Of a stretch of DNA of 64,000 nt, positions 22,239 through 33,772 are shown one piece after another (position 1 is the first letter of the stretch; each line of letters begins with the position of its first letter). The stretch lies in the NCBI GenBank assembly GCA_024752435.1, contig CP103035.1, positions 496,001 through 560,000 on the forward strand, read 5' to 3'. The position numbers and the translations under genes were made by a program. Below the pieces are notes generated by a model. The model was not told the DNA's origin and did not search any database. It saw nothing but the letters and a program-made list of their open reading frames with translations. Source of the stretch: Allantophomopsis cytisporea (taxonomy: Eukaryota; Ascomycota; Leotiomycetes; Phacidiales; Phacidiaceae).

Positions 22239-24981
22239 AGCGGTGTGGGTCCAAGAAAATGCAAAGGTGCTTGAGATGCTGCAGGAAATGGAACATCTGG
22301 TACAGATAAGACGAACTTAAAAGGAGTTTGGTAGAACAACGACCGATGCTTGAATGCGTAATCTGAGGATGCCGATGCAAAGTTGGCAGTACTTGACAAA
22401 CGTGCGAGAGAATTGTATCGCCAGCTTTGAGGCGTGGGGAGGTACAGCTAGTTAGCAACAGAGCTTCACACACCTCTTCTCGCTCGATGATAGCTTTTGA
22501 GCCAGATGTGGTTCCAGAAATCTCAGACTTTAGAGACCTCTTGAACCAGGTTAAATTCGCTACCAAATTTCTCGATATCAGAAGGCTCTCTTTGTTGGCA
22601 ATGTCTAGGAGTTGACCTACTTTGGGGCTGGTGGACGTCCGTTTGTATGTGTCCACCGCTTATTTCTGCGCCGAGGATTGGCTGGTCACGGCAGGCTCGC
22701 AGCAAAGGTTAGGTATCAAGTGCAACTGATGATGACCGGAGCTCAGTTATAGACTAATAAAACCAATCAAGGCGAGGGATATCTCTGCTCTTATGGAAGT
22801 TTTCGATCTCGGTGTCGATTGCACGTTAGAGTATGACAAGGTATTAGCAAGTACAATGTAACAAGGATAAGGTTCCATGGGGACTATGGAGAACATTCTA
22901 CTATCATTCCCTCATTGATTCTTCGTTCCCGTCCCCGTCCTAATTCTTGCATTGTTGCGTAGGCCCATCAAGCACCATGCATACGTACTATTCCAAAGGT
23001 ATACCGAGGGAACTGTTGCACGGGGCTCCCAGTAACCGCATATTCGTTGATTTAAATCGGTGAGAGCTTGCAGTATGCAGATGCTTTACCAACTGAGATG
23101 AATGGCATCTGGAACCAGCAAACCTTGCACTAGAGTAGAAGGTAGATGGGTGGCTTGTTGGGAAGACAGTGATTGACCGTAGGACGCAAAAAGGCTCCTG
23201 CTGGCCGGAGGTCCTGGGACGGGAGGCTGCAGTAATACCGGAAGACTGCCGTGCTCGTCGTCCACATCAAGACGGTGACAAAGAAACTCAACCAAAGACT
23301 GGTGGTCATGAGCAGAGCAGAGCAGCTTGACTCGATGCATGTGGATGGATATGTATATCGGTGTATGGTGAGGCAGGGTTTATAAGATTGAAGGAATTGA
23401 AAGATTCGCGTGCTGGCTTATGCCTGACTATTCCACACCCTTTTCCAAAAACCACAAATGCCGAAGAACGTTTGTCTTTGTAGACTTTCGTGGCTACTTG
23501 AGCGGTTCCACAACTCACACACGGACAAGGAACGCTACTTCGGGGAATTCTTCATAAGTACTTCCACAGAAATTCGAGAAGGCTGTCAAAGTTCCTGTCC
23601 TGTGAGCTAATGCAGAGTCTGCAGCTGTCACTTCAAAAAAGACTATCCATGAAGGTTGGGGTGCACAGATGCCATGAGTTAGATGCAGTTAAGCGTAAAA
23701 AGCAAATAAATCATTGGTCAGGAGAATGTAGGTAGTTAGAGTTGTCATGTAGCACATCGATGCCATAACTGTGCACAAAAGACAGTTATGTGAAAATGAA
23801 AAAGAGAATACTGGCCAGTGGTCTGAAACATGGACTTCCGACGAGACATCACACTATGATTCACTGGAAGTGATGCCACGGTGGCAGTGTGAAGAGAAAC
23901 CTGTGGCAACTGAAAGGACAAGTCAAAAGACAACTAAACTCTCGAGTCTTGAACCCAGAATAACTGATACGTCAAACTGATGAATGTAGATATCAACCTC
24001 AACAGCTGTGCTGTACTTTGCGTCACACGACATCGTAGCTCCAGCAGATATCGTACAGCCACGAGAGCGGATGATATTCCACAAAAGAATCCTTGAGACG
24101 AATGGCAACTCCGACATAGAAACCCAGGAGTTGCAATAAAGATGACTTACATGGTTAAAAGAGTACTTACTATCATGGCTCCAGATTGGATCACAATATC
24201 AACCTCATCAGAGAACGTTCTTATCGGCCACGCCTGTATACCTTAGAATGCTTCGAATTTGACCATAGCAGTGTGTAGAACCAATAACCCTCAGATGCAA
24301 AGCATACTCCTTGATAGTTCAAGCCAGGATTGAATGAGGTGATCAAGAGCCCCACACTCGTGAGAACGAAGATGAACGGTAAAAGGAAGCACTGTAGCGT
24401 GTGATCATCTTATCCAACAAGCCATAAGAGGACAAGAGGTGAACGAAGCACCACGGGCCCTCGTAATACTTTCGAACGTGAAATTAGCGTGGACTTGCGG
24501 GAAAATGTATTTTGACTATGCGGAGACATATTTCTTGAAGTTATACAGCAGGAACAGCAGCATTGCATCCGGTTGTAATTGCATCTTGCATTATGCAGAG
24601 AATGTTTACATGTAAATGTACATACATTACGCGCTGACAACAACAAAAAGCATGTGTGATCACGTGATGACATTACGGACAGGACCGCGCGATGAGTTGG
24701 AAGTGTTTTGGTACCTTACTTAGCGAACTCGCGTGTCTTGTTAGTTTGTTGACTTTCATACCTTCCAGTTCCAACGGGCAACCACAACGGCAACGCAGCC
24801 ATTGTCCTTATCGACTTCAATCTTTTTCCCCATCTTGTCACTCTCGGAAATTCTACGTGAACTTACTACAGTCCCTCTTTCATGCCCACATGATTCCACG
24901 CCAGGAGCGCTCGAGATAAACAAACATTCACGCAATTTCCTGTTATCCTCGACGAGTTGAGCGCAAACCACAACAAACAAG
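22239..24981. other. Intergenic region between the divergent APSES and TOP2 genes
   Basis: About 2.7 kb with only short open frames and no recognised gene. Pyrimidine-rich sequence near 22905-22935 and again near 24820-24960, the latter leading into TOP2. A tRNA-like A-box at about 23075-23106 is discussed under findings. Confidence 0.5.
24660..24667. promoter_or_regulatory. TCACGTGA palindrome (bHLH/Cbf1-type E-box) upstream of TOP2
   Basis: An 8-bp perfect palindrome inside the 10-bp palindrome ATCACGTGAT, about 315 bp before the TOP2 start codon. This is the core bound by Cbf1/CpcR-type bHLH factors in ascomycetes. Function here is inference. Confidence 0.35.
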
Positions 24982-27900
24982 ATGTCGGACTCGGAGGATA
25001 TATCAGGGTTTGCCTATGGCGATTCCGATGGATACTCTCCTGTTCCAGTAGTTGTACGTAGTTCTATAAGCATAACTTTTCAGAATTGTTCTAAGTTACA
25101 TTCAACTAATTCTCTATTCAGAAATCAAAGACGAAAGCTGCTGCCAAGCCTGCTGCAAAAAAAGCTGCTGCGCCAAAGGAAAAAGCAGCCCCCAAAAAGA
25201 TGACCCAGACCAAGCTTGCCGTACCAAAAGCAAAGGCTGGCGCGAAGCGCACCAAGCCTGACAGCGACGATGAGAGCGCCGCCGAACGAGATTCCCTACA
25301 CGATGATTCGCTCCTAGCGGATACACCACCAACTGCGAAAAAGCAAAAGACAGTACCTGCGGCCAAGAAGACGGGCGGGAAACCACTCGAAGCCATCGAG
25401 AACGATAGCATGAATTTGGATGGCCCATCCGAATCCAAATCTAAGAACAGCGCTACCGACCGCTACCAGAAACTCACACAATTGGAGCACATTATAAAGC
25501 GTCCTGATACATATATCGGTTCCGTTGAGCGAACAGAACAGCCGATGTGGGTGTTCAACTCAGAGACGGAACAGATGGAATTCCGCAAAGTCAGCTTCGT
25601 GCCAGGATTATACAAGATCTTCGATGAAATTCTAGTGAATGCCGCAGACAACAAACAGAATGACCCAAACATGAGTCACATCAAGGTCAACGTCGATCGT
25701 GAGAAGGGCGAGATTAGCATTGAGAACAATGGAAAGGGTATCCCAATTGAGATTCACAGCAAGGAGAAAATCTACATCCCGGAAATGATTTTCGGTCATC
25801 TCCTTACATCCTCGAACTACGATGATGAACAGGCAAAAACTACTGGTGGAAGAAACGGATATGGTGCTAAGCTTTGTAACATTTTCAGTACCGAATTTAT
25901 CCTGGAGACTGCCGACTCGAAGAGCGGCAAGAAGTACAAGCAGACATGGACGGACAACATGAGCAAAATGGGGAAGGCAAAGATCGTCCCCAACAAGACC
26001 CAGGACTTCACCAGGGTTACATTTACACCGGATTTCAAGAAATTCAAGATGTTCGATGGAATGGACGACGACTTCGAGGCCCTTGTCAAGCGTCGAGTCT
26101 ACGATATGGCTGGAACTGTCAAAAAAGTCAAGGTCTATCTCAATGAGAAATTGATCAAGGTCAATAACTTCAAGAAATATATTGAGATGTACGCCAAGGC
26201 AATCAACAGAGAACGTGGTCTGGAAGATGGCCCCGAAGCTTCGGCAGCTAACTCTGTTATTGTTGATGACGATAAGACTCACGAGCGATGGGAGATCGGT
26301 TTTGCTGTGTCTGATGGGTCATTCCAGCAAGTATCTTTCGTTAACTCCATTGCTACAACATCTGGAGGTACTCATGTCAACTACATTGCCGATCAGATCT
26401 GTACCAAGCTTATGGATGTTGTGAAGAAGAAGAACAAGCAAGGAGCATCATTGAAGGCCAACCAGATTCGCAATCATATCTTCTTGTTTGTCAACTGTTT
26501 GATCACAAATCCTGCCTTCACCTCCCAGACGAAAGAGCAACTGACCACCAAGGCCAGTCAATTTGGTAGCAAGTGTGTTGTCACTGAAGACTTTCTGAAG
26601 AAGATCGCCAAAACGGATGCTGTCACCAACATCTTGCATTTTGCCCAGCAGAAGGCCGATCAAGTCTTAGCCAAGAGTGATGGCAATAGACGCTCACGTA
26701 TGAGTAACCCCAAGCTTGTCGATGCCAACTTGGCAGGTACCAAGCGCGGACACGAGTGCACACTTATCTTGACTGAAGGTGACTCTGCTCGTGGTCTCGC
26801 TGTGGCTGGACGAGCAGTCCTGGATCCAGATAGAATTGGTGTCTTCCCGCTTCGTGGTAAACTACTCAATGTTCGAGATGCATCGATCGACCAAATCTCG
26901 AAGAATGCTGAAATTCAAAACATTAAGCAGTTCCTTGGTCTGAAACACAAACAGACCTATACTGATACCAAGGGTCTACGCTATGGTCATCTTATGATTA
27001 TGGCCGATCAGGATCATGATGGTAGTCATATTAAAGGACTTCTCATCAACTTCCTCCAGGTCTCGTTCCCCAGTCTTCTCAAGCTGCCAGACTTCTTCCG
27101 CGAATTTATCACACCTATCGTCAAAGTATGGAAGGGGAATAATCCAAAGAAGCTCGAGGGAGCCCGATCGTTCTTTACCATGCCACAATACGAGGAGTGG
27201 AAAGCGGCGCACAAGGGTGAACGCAACTGGAGCCACAAGTACTACAAGGGTTTGGGTACTAGTAGTAATGAGGATGCGCAAATCTACTTCAAGAATCTCG
27301 ACGACCATCTCAAGGAGTTCAGAGCCATTAAGGAAGAAGAAGAGGAACTGTTTGACCTGGCATTCTCGAAGAAGAAAGCCGATGCTCGAAAGCAATGGCT
27401 CGGTAACTTCGTACCTGGAACTTTTCTTGATCATTCTACCAAGCGTATTACTTATGACGACTTTGTTAACAAGGAACTTATTCTTTTCAGTATGGCGGAT
27501 AACATGCGATCTATTCCTTCTGTTATCGATGGTCTTAAGCCTGGTCAACGAAAAGTCCTGTTCTCTTGCTTCAAGCGCAATCTCGTGAAGGATATGAAGG
27601 TTGTTGAGCTCGCAGGATACGTGTCCGGTCTCACTGCATACCAGCACGGAGAAACATCTTTGCAACAGACCATCACTGGCCTTGCGCAGACTTTTGTTGG
27701 TTCCAACAATATCAATTGCCTCGAGCCTAGTGGAAACTTCGGTTCTCGTCTTCAGGGTGGTAGCGATTGTGCTAGTGCTCGTTATATCTACACGAGATTG
27801 TCTCCTTTCGCTCGACGAATCTTCTCTCAATATGATGAGCCTCTATTGACATACAATACGGACGATGATCGCAAGATCGAACCAGAGGTTTACTGTCCAG

Positions 27901-30397
27901 TTGTGCCAATGATTCTGATCAACGGAGCTGATGGTATTGGAACGGGTTGGAGCACTTCCATTCCCAACTACCACCCAGAGGATATCGTTAGAAACATCAA
28001 GCGACGGATGGAACGATCCGACGATGATGAAGGACCATTGTTTGAGCCCATGATGCCTTGGTTCCGTGGCTGGAAGGGAACTGTCGAAGAAGCAGGTCCA
28101 GACCGTTTCAAGTTTAATGGTATTGTTGAGGAAAGCGGCGATAACGAGATTGAAATCACTGAACTTCCCATCCGAATGTGGACCGATGACTTCAAGGCCA
28201 AGCTTGAAGAGATCATCAAGGGGGAAAAGACACCTTCTTTCATCAAGGATTACAAAGAGTTCAACGACCACTTGCGGGTTCATTTCGTTATTCAAATGGA
28301 TGAGAAGCATATGAAAGCTGCCCTTGCTGAGGGTTTGAACGAACGTTTCAAGCTCAACAAGACTATCGCTACATCCAACCTTGTTGCTTTTGACCAAGAC
28401 GGTCGTATTCGCAAATATGAGAAGGTTGAAGAGATATTGGAAGAGTTCTACGATTACCGCCTGGCTATGTACACGAAGCGCAAAGCTCACCAGTTGGAGG
28501 TCATGCACAAAGAGTACAGAAAGCTCACCAATCAGGCGCGCTTCGTCACCGAGATCATCGACGGCAAACTCATTGTTTCCAAGAAGAAGAAGCCGGTCCT
28601 CGTTGCGGAGCTCAGAAAGGCCAAGTACGAGGGTTTTCCTAAGGTTGCCGATGCTAAGAAAGCAGGTGAGCTTGACGACGTGGTTGAGAATGATGATGAA
28701 GTTGCCGATGACGAGGATCATGGCGCCAGAGACTATGATTATTTGCTTGGTGTAAGTACTTATTTAAGTGAACATAGACGCATAATATACTGATCGCCTT
28801 TTAGATGCCAATTTGGTCCCTCACGCAAGAGCGTGTTGATAAACTCAAGCAAGCAATGCGTAGCAAGAAGGACGAATATGATACACTCGAAAGACTCAGC
28901 GAGAAGGACCTCTGGAATATTGATCTTGATGCCTTCCTTGAGGAGTGGAATGCACAACTTGAGGAGGATGCCGAAGTGCAGAAGAAGATTCGCAAGATGG
29001 GCAGACGCACATCCAACAAGATTGGTGCTGGTGGTGGAAAGGGAGGCCGAAAGACAAAGAAAGATGAAGAGGACTATGCACCAACAAAGGCAGCTGCCAG
29101 GTCGAAGCCTAAGGCGGATCTCAAGAATGCTGTGAAGGTGGAGCCAAAGAAGAGCGCACAATCCATATTCGCTGCAATGAAGATGTCGTCTCCAAAGCCC
29201 AAGCCTCGAATCCAGAACATCGATGGTGCGGAGGATGATGACGTAGAGCCCGTCGCTCTTGACTCAGACGATGATTTCGCAATGTTAGATGCTGAACCAG
29301 CCAAGCCCTCGTCCAAGCCATCCGCAAAGACTTCCAAAGCTCCAAGTGAGGAGCCAGTTGCTACAAAGGTTACTGGCCGAAGCAAGCGTGCAGCCGCTGC
29401 TAAGCCTAAGGCTTGGGTTGAATCTAACTCAGATGACTCCGAGACGGATGATGGGGGCCAAATGCTCGATGACATTGGTGACTTAGTCAAGGGTATTGGT
29501 TCTGGAGCTGCTTCCAACATCAACACATCCACTAACGGTCGGGTCTCTCTGTTTGGAATGACGCGTCCTGGAAGTAGCAGTGACACTGCACCTAAACCTG
29601 TCACCAGCGTCACCAAGACTAAGCCAAAATCAAAGGCACCAAAAGCCTTCGATCTTGATGACGAAGATGATGAGACAAACTACGACATGTTAGCCAGGAC
29701 ATCTTCCCCACGCAAATCGACAGCCGCAGCAGACAAGGACCTTGATGACTTCCTTTCTGATGAGGACGTCCTTTCTGTTGCACCCAAGAAGAGCACAGCT
29801 AAGACTGCTTCAAAGGCTGCCCCAAAGCCAAAGATTGCAGCCAAAACCAAGTCTGTTCCCAAGAAGGCTGTGTCGTCTGCTTCACCAGAAATCGAAAAGC
29901 CCACTGCACTTTCACCCACTGCAAAGGCATATGCCTCCAAGCAGAAGAAAGCCAGTTCCAGCCGCATCAGCTTCTCTTCTGACGAAGATGAGGATCTTCC
30001 ACCAGTCAAAGCTAAGAAGCCAGCTGCAAAGCCGGCACCAGTCGAAGTCTCCGATGACGAAGAAGACGAGTCTCTCGTTGTCCCTAAGAAGCGCGCAGCT
30101 AAGCCAGCTCCTGTCTCGGATTCCGATTACGACAGTGACCTACCTGTCACGAAGCCAAAGAAGCCTGCTGCGAAGCCCACTGCCAAACCTGCCGTCAAAG
30201 CCAAGAAGCCCGTTGAGTCTGAAACGGAGGATGAGGATATGCTCGATGTTGACTCCCCGCCTCCTGCTCCTGCAGCTCGCGGTCGTCCGGCAAGGGCGGC
30301 TGTTGCAAAGAAGAAGGTTTACGTTCTTTCTGACGACGATGAGGATGAGAGTGAGCCTGCCGAAGAGGATAGCGAAGACTTTGACGAGAGTGATTAG
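24982..30397 (+). CDS. TOP2: DNA topoisomerase II
   Basis: Exons 24982-25053, 25122-28751 and 28805-30397 give 1764 residues, towards the long end for fungal Top2. The N-terminal 130 residues are Lys/Ala-rich and disordered. The GHKL ATPase domain starts with LEHIIKRPDTYIGS and contains NNGKGIPIEIH (about 226) and GGRNGYGAKL (about 265). The TOPRIM metal site is EGDSA (about 576) plus DQDHDGSH (about 653). The catalytic tyrosine is the first Tyr of ARYIYT, about residue 912, with its preceding Arg. The C-terminal 400 residues, mostly exon 3, are low-complexity Lys/Ala/Pro with many acidic Ser-Asp-Asp-Glu patches, as expected of the regulatory tail phosphorylated by CK2. The enzyme passes one DNA duplex through another to decatenate chromosomes. 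Both introns are in phase 0 (GTACGT and GTAAGT donors). Intron 2 separates the core from a coiled segment needed for the C-gate. Confidence 0.97.
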
Positions 30398-32340
30398 ATT
30401 TTATGAAGGATAGGCATGGGGTCTGTTATGGTATGATTTAGCTGCGTTGCTTCATGTTTCTTTCTACAACCTATGGCTACAGGATTGTTTATCATGCTTG
30501 CTTTTTATTTCTCTGAAGGGGACTTGGGTAATGGTGGAGTCGACGATGGTTCATCGTCATATGCCGTATTTTTCAATTACAGACAGGCCTTTCTTTGCTT
30601 GTAATGTTTCTTGTGCTGTTTGTGGCGTGAGCGTATGGAGACTTTTATGTTAGTGTAGTCATAGTTTGGAATGTTTCTTTACTGTACAGGACTGATATTG
30701 CCTGTGGTACTTGTGAAATACCGTGAATTATCTTAGGGGTCTACTTACTGATAAATAGGACAGGATTCAGTACACCAAGCTTGTGCGGACTCAGGTACCG
30801 GAGAAAGTGGTATATGAAGCACAGATCGAACATTCAGTTTGCCTCAGGGAGTAGAGAGTGGTAAACTACACCACCATATAGTAGAATTCAAGAGAGTGGA
30901 AGATAGTCCCGCTTTTTCAGCCGCATTCCTTTGCTCTCAGAAACAAACACAATTCTTCGTAGGGAGTATTAACATCCCCCTGACCGACATCAGCACCATC
31001 TCATCGAAGAACTACATTTCGCAGCGGCGCCCCAGCATTTTTACCGCGCCATCACCGAAGGAGATTCGGGGTGCAATTCAATCGCCATTGTCATCAGCAT
31101 CATCACCACCCCACCGCATCCTTTCCCACAGCACTAACTAAGGCATCCACCCCGCATTCTTAGTGGCAAAGTGTATTCCTCTTTAGTTCGTTCCGTTCGC
31201 TGGGCCCTCGTCACTCTAGGTTTGTGGAATCTACCAGCGACTTGTGTACGCTGTAACTCCTTGGAAATCCGCCTTTCTCTTGTCCTTTTGTGCGTTGATG
31301 CTTTGTATCGCCAGCTTGTGGTGCGGATGGGGTGTCGGAGGCTCCAACTCACATGACACGGATGTGTATCTCCCTTTCTGCGGAGACCTTGCTGTCTTGA
31401 GCTTTGTTGTCTGTGGTTATGTATTGACGTGGAAACAGAAATTCTTGTTCTCCTTCGTTATCGCGAGACCTCGCTGTTGTTTGATGGAAGTGCATATATA
31501 AAGCTCCTTCCTACTGAAATTCAGGGTGATTATTCCACCGTCATCAAGGTTATCCTCATTCGCAGTCTACGGGTCGAAGTTCAGCCTCAACCGCAACGAA
31601 TGCAATCTCCAGGCTTCCTCACGACTATTCTTATCTCAAGGCTGAAGATGCTCCCCGGTCTCATGTGGCTACCCTCCGTCGACCTCTGTAATCAAGGGGT
31701 CCCCGCTATACAATAGAAGAACACCAGCGCCAAGTATTTGGGAGATTATCATCAAAGGCGTCGAGAGAAGTTTGGATGTGCACGGTAGTTGAAGATCAGA
31801 GAGGGGCTTGTCGGGGGATTTGGGGATTTGGGTATTTGGGGTATTTATATGTAAGACTTTTGAAGGGATGTCTTAATCAGACTTTGGATTCACGCATATT
31901 TCACAGAAGCTGAGTGACGTCTTGTCTTATGTGAATGTGTATCTTTGTGCGTAGTACATACACATTTACACGCTTGAGGTCTTGGTGGGGGGAGGGGGAG
32001 GGAGGGGTGTCTGTGATGAATCAGGTGGTTGTATATATTTATGTATATATTCATGTATATATTTATGCACACACATTATTACACGCATTATGTAGATGCA
32101 TTATGTACATGCATTCATGGTACATATATTGTAGTACTGAGAGTATGTATATATGTATGTATGAATGTCCCGTGTGTACTCTCGGAAATATATCTTTGCG
32201 GATTATGATGCGTGATGTGGAAATTTAGTGGTAGGTCACGTTGTGATCGAGGTACTGAATCAATCAAGGATCTTACACCAAAGATTGGCTAAAGTGGCCT
32301 CCCGTTCGTTGGCTGATGCGAAGGGATGTGCCCCTGCGTG

Positions 32341-32434
32341 TAAGGCAGGCTAGGCGAAGCTAGGAGAGGCAAGGTAAGGCAAGATCAGGCACAATCAGGC
32401 ATGATCAGGCATGGCCAGGCATGACCAGGCAAGG
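32341..32434. repeat. Degenerate 10-bp tandem array ending in (A)GGC
   Basis: About nine consecutive 10-base units in exact register; the later ones are ATGATCAGGC, ATGGCCAGGC and ATGACCAGGC. Earlier ones (TAGGAGAGGC, AAGGTAAGGC, AAGATCAGGC, ACAATCAGGC) drift in the first half but keep the GGC/AGC ends. Confidence 0.9.
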
Positions 32435-32606
32435 TACCGCGTGGGCACGGGCGCTGGGGGCGGCATAGGGAAACACGAGAGAGAAAGCTTCATACGTAGA
32501 GAGTATGAAATGTATGGAGCTTGTGTTTGGGTCCGTGAAACCATATGAGAGGCATCTCGTATGGAAGTTTGTTCGATTAGATTTAAATACAAAGATATAG
32601 AATTCA

Positions 32607-32662
32607 TTGTTTATTATCTCATTATTATCTCATTATTATCTCATTATTATCTCATTATTATC
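32607..32662. repeat. 11-bp tandem array, unit CATTATTATCT
   Basis: About five near-perfect units, the first and last slightly changed. Confidence 0.92.
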
Positions 32663-33305
32663 TAATTATTATATACGATTGTCGTGGGTTCCTTTCTGTT
32701 CTCCATCTCTATCCAATTAATGCAGGCAGTCTTCCCCCCCGTGATACTCGGATATGTTCTATCTCCTACACTCCTACACAATGTTGTCGCTCCGTCCCAT
32801 GGTTCATTCATGCACTACCCTCACTAGTTGATCTCCATCTCGCCTAGCAACTTCAACCCCTGAATGCCTTGACCCTTCTTCACCTTTACCGTATCGTATG
32901 GACATGGACACTAGAAACAGAAACAGAGACAGAAGAATGGACATCCCACCAAAGATTGTACGGCACATATGAACTCTCTACTGTATCGACGCCGGTATAT
33001 CGATGTATATCGATGTAATATCGACTTCATCGATGTATGTACCCTATATCCAGTACTACATACTGCCAATACAAACTAATTCCTCAAACTGCTGATTGTT
33101 GCCGCGACTTCTCTTTACTATTCTATTACTATTACTATTACTTACTGCTGCATCTCTTCTGTCTCTGACTACTGCACTGGACTGCGCTGACTGGACGGAC
33201 TATCCTGTACTGTTGTTTGTGACCCTGCTCTTCCAAACTACTTACCTCACTTACCTCACCTCATTTACATCCTCATCCCCAAACGCTTCCCCTCGTTTCT
33301 CAACC

Positions 33306-33341
33306 TCCTACCCTACTACCCTACTACCCTACTACCCTACC
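33306..33341. repeat. 8-bp tandem array, unit CTACCCTA
   Basis: About four and a half perfect units in the pyrimidine-rich region upstream of the TBC gene. Confidence 0.9.
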
Positions 33342-33772
33342 AATCCCTCATCTGTATATATCACTCTTTTTCATATTGCCTACCCCGTAATCGTCATTCT
33401 TTAAGCACAAAAACATATTAAAAAAATAAAAAAGAGCATAGAGGCAGAGCAAAGACCAGGTTGCTGCTTCGTTTCCTCGCAACCGCGCGCGAACGACTCA
33501 CCTTGTTAACACAATACACTCCAGAAAAAGGCCAAAAAGCTACACCCTTAAACCTCCCAAGCACAAACAACAAACCATCCCACGGCAACCTTCCATACCA
33601 GAATCCCATAAACCTTAAAAACTTACACGCCGAACATTCACCCCTCCACCGAAAGTTCGAAGTCAAATTCTCCGCGCGGGTGGAAGGCCAATTGTGTCTG
33701 AGCGAGGTTGCCGTTGCGACTATCGCTCCTGCATTCCTACCATCGTCGCCCGCATTCCCTTCCCCACCCGCC

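Larger units (their letters stand above)
30398..33772. other. Intergenic region and probable long leader of the TBC gene
   Basis: About 3.4 kb without a recognised gene. It includes TOP2's 3' region, a G-rich run at 31985-32008, AT-rich TATGTA-type sequence at 32030-32160, a 10-bp tandem array, an 11-bp array and an 8-bp array (listed separately), and CT-rich sequence from 33100 to 33400 that suits a promoter/leader. Confidence 0.5.

Noticed and set aside
23036..23110. Functional tRNA gene
   Set aside because: Only the A-box half is convincing; the acceptor, anticodon and T stems could not be paired.
27843..28721. Long minus-strand open frame (292 codons) opposite TOP2
   Set aside because: It mirrors the codon structure of the strongly supported TOP2 reading frame, has no family resemblance and is Leu/Val-rich as expected of an antisense shadow.
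32341..32434. CRISPR-like array
   Set aside because: Units are contiguous 10-mers without unique spacers, and the host is a eukaryote.
33461..33772. N-terminal extension of the TBC protein upstream of 33773
   Set aside because: The frame is open but begins with TTG, has no ATG with good context, and the sequence is pyrimidine/adenine-rich leader; ATG 33773 has a strong context.
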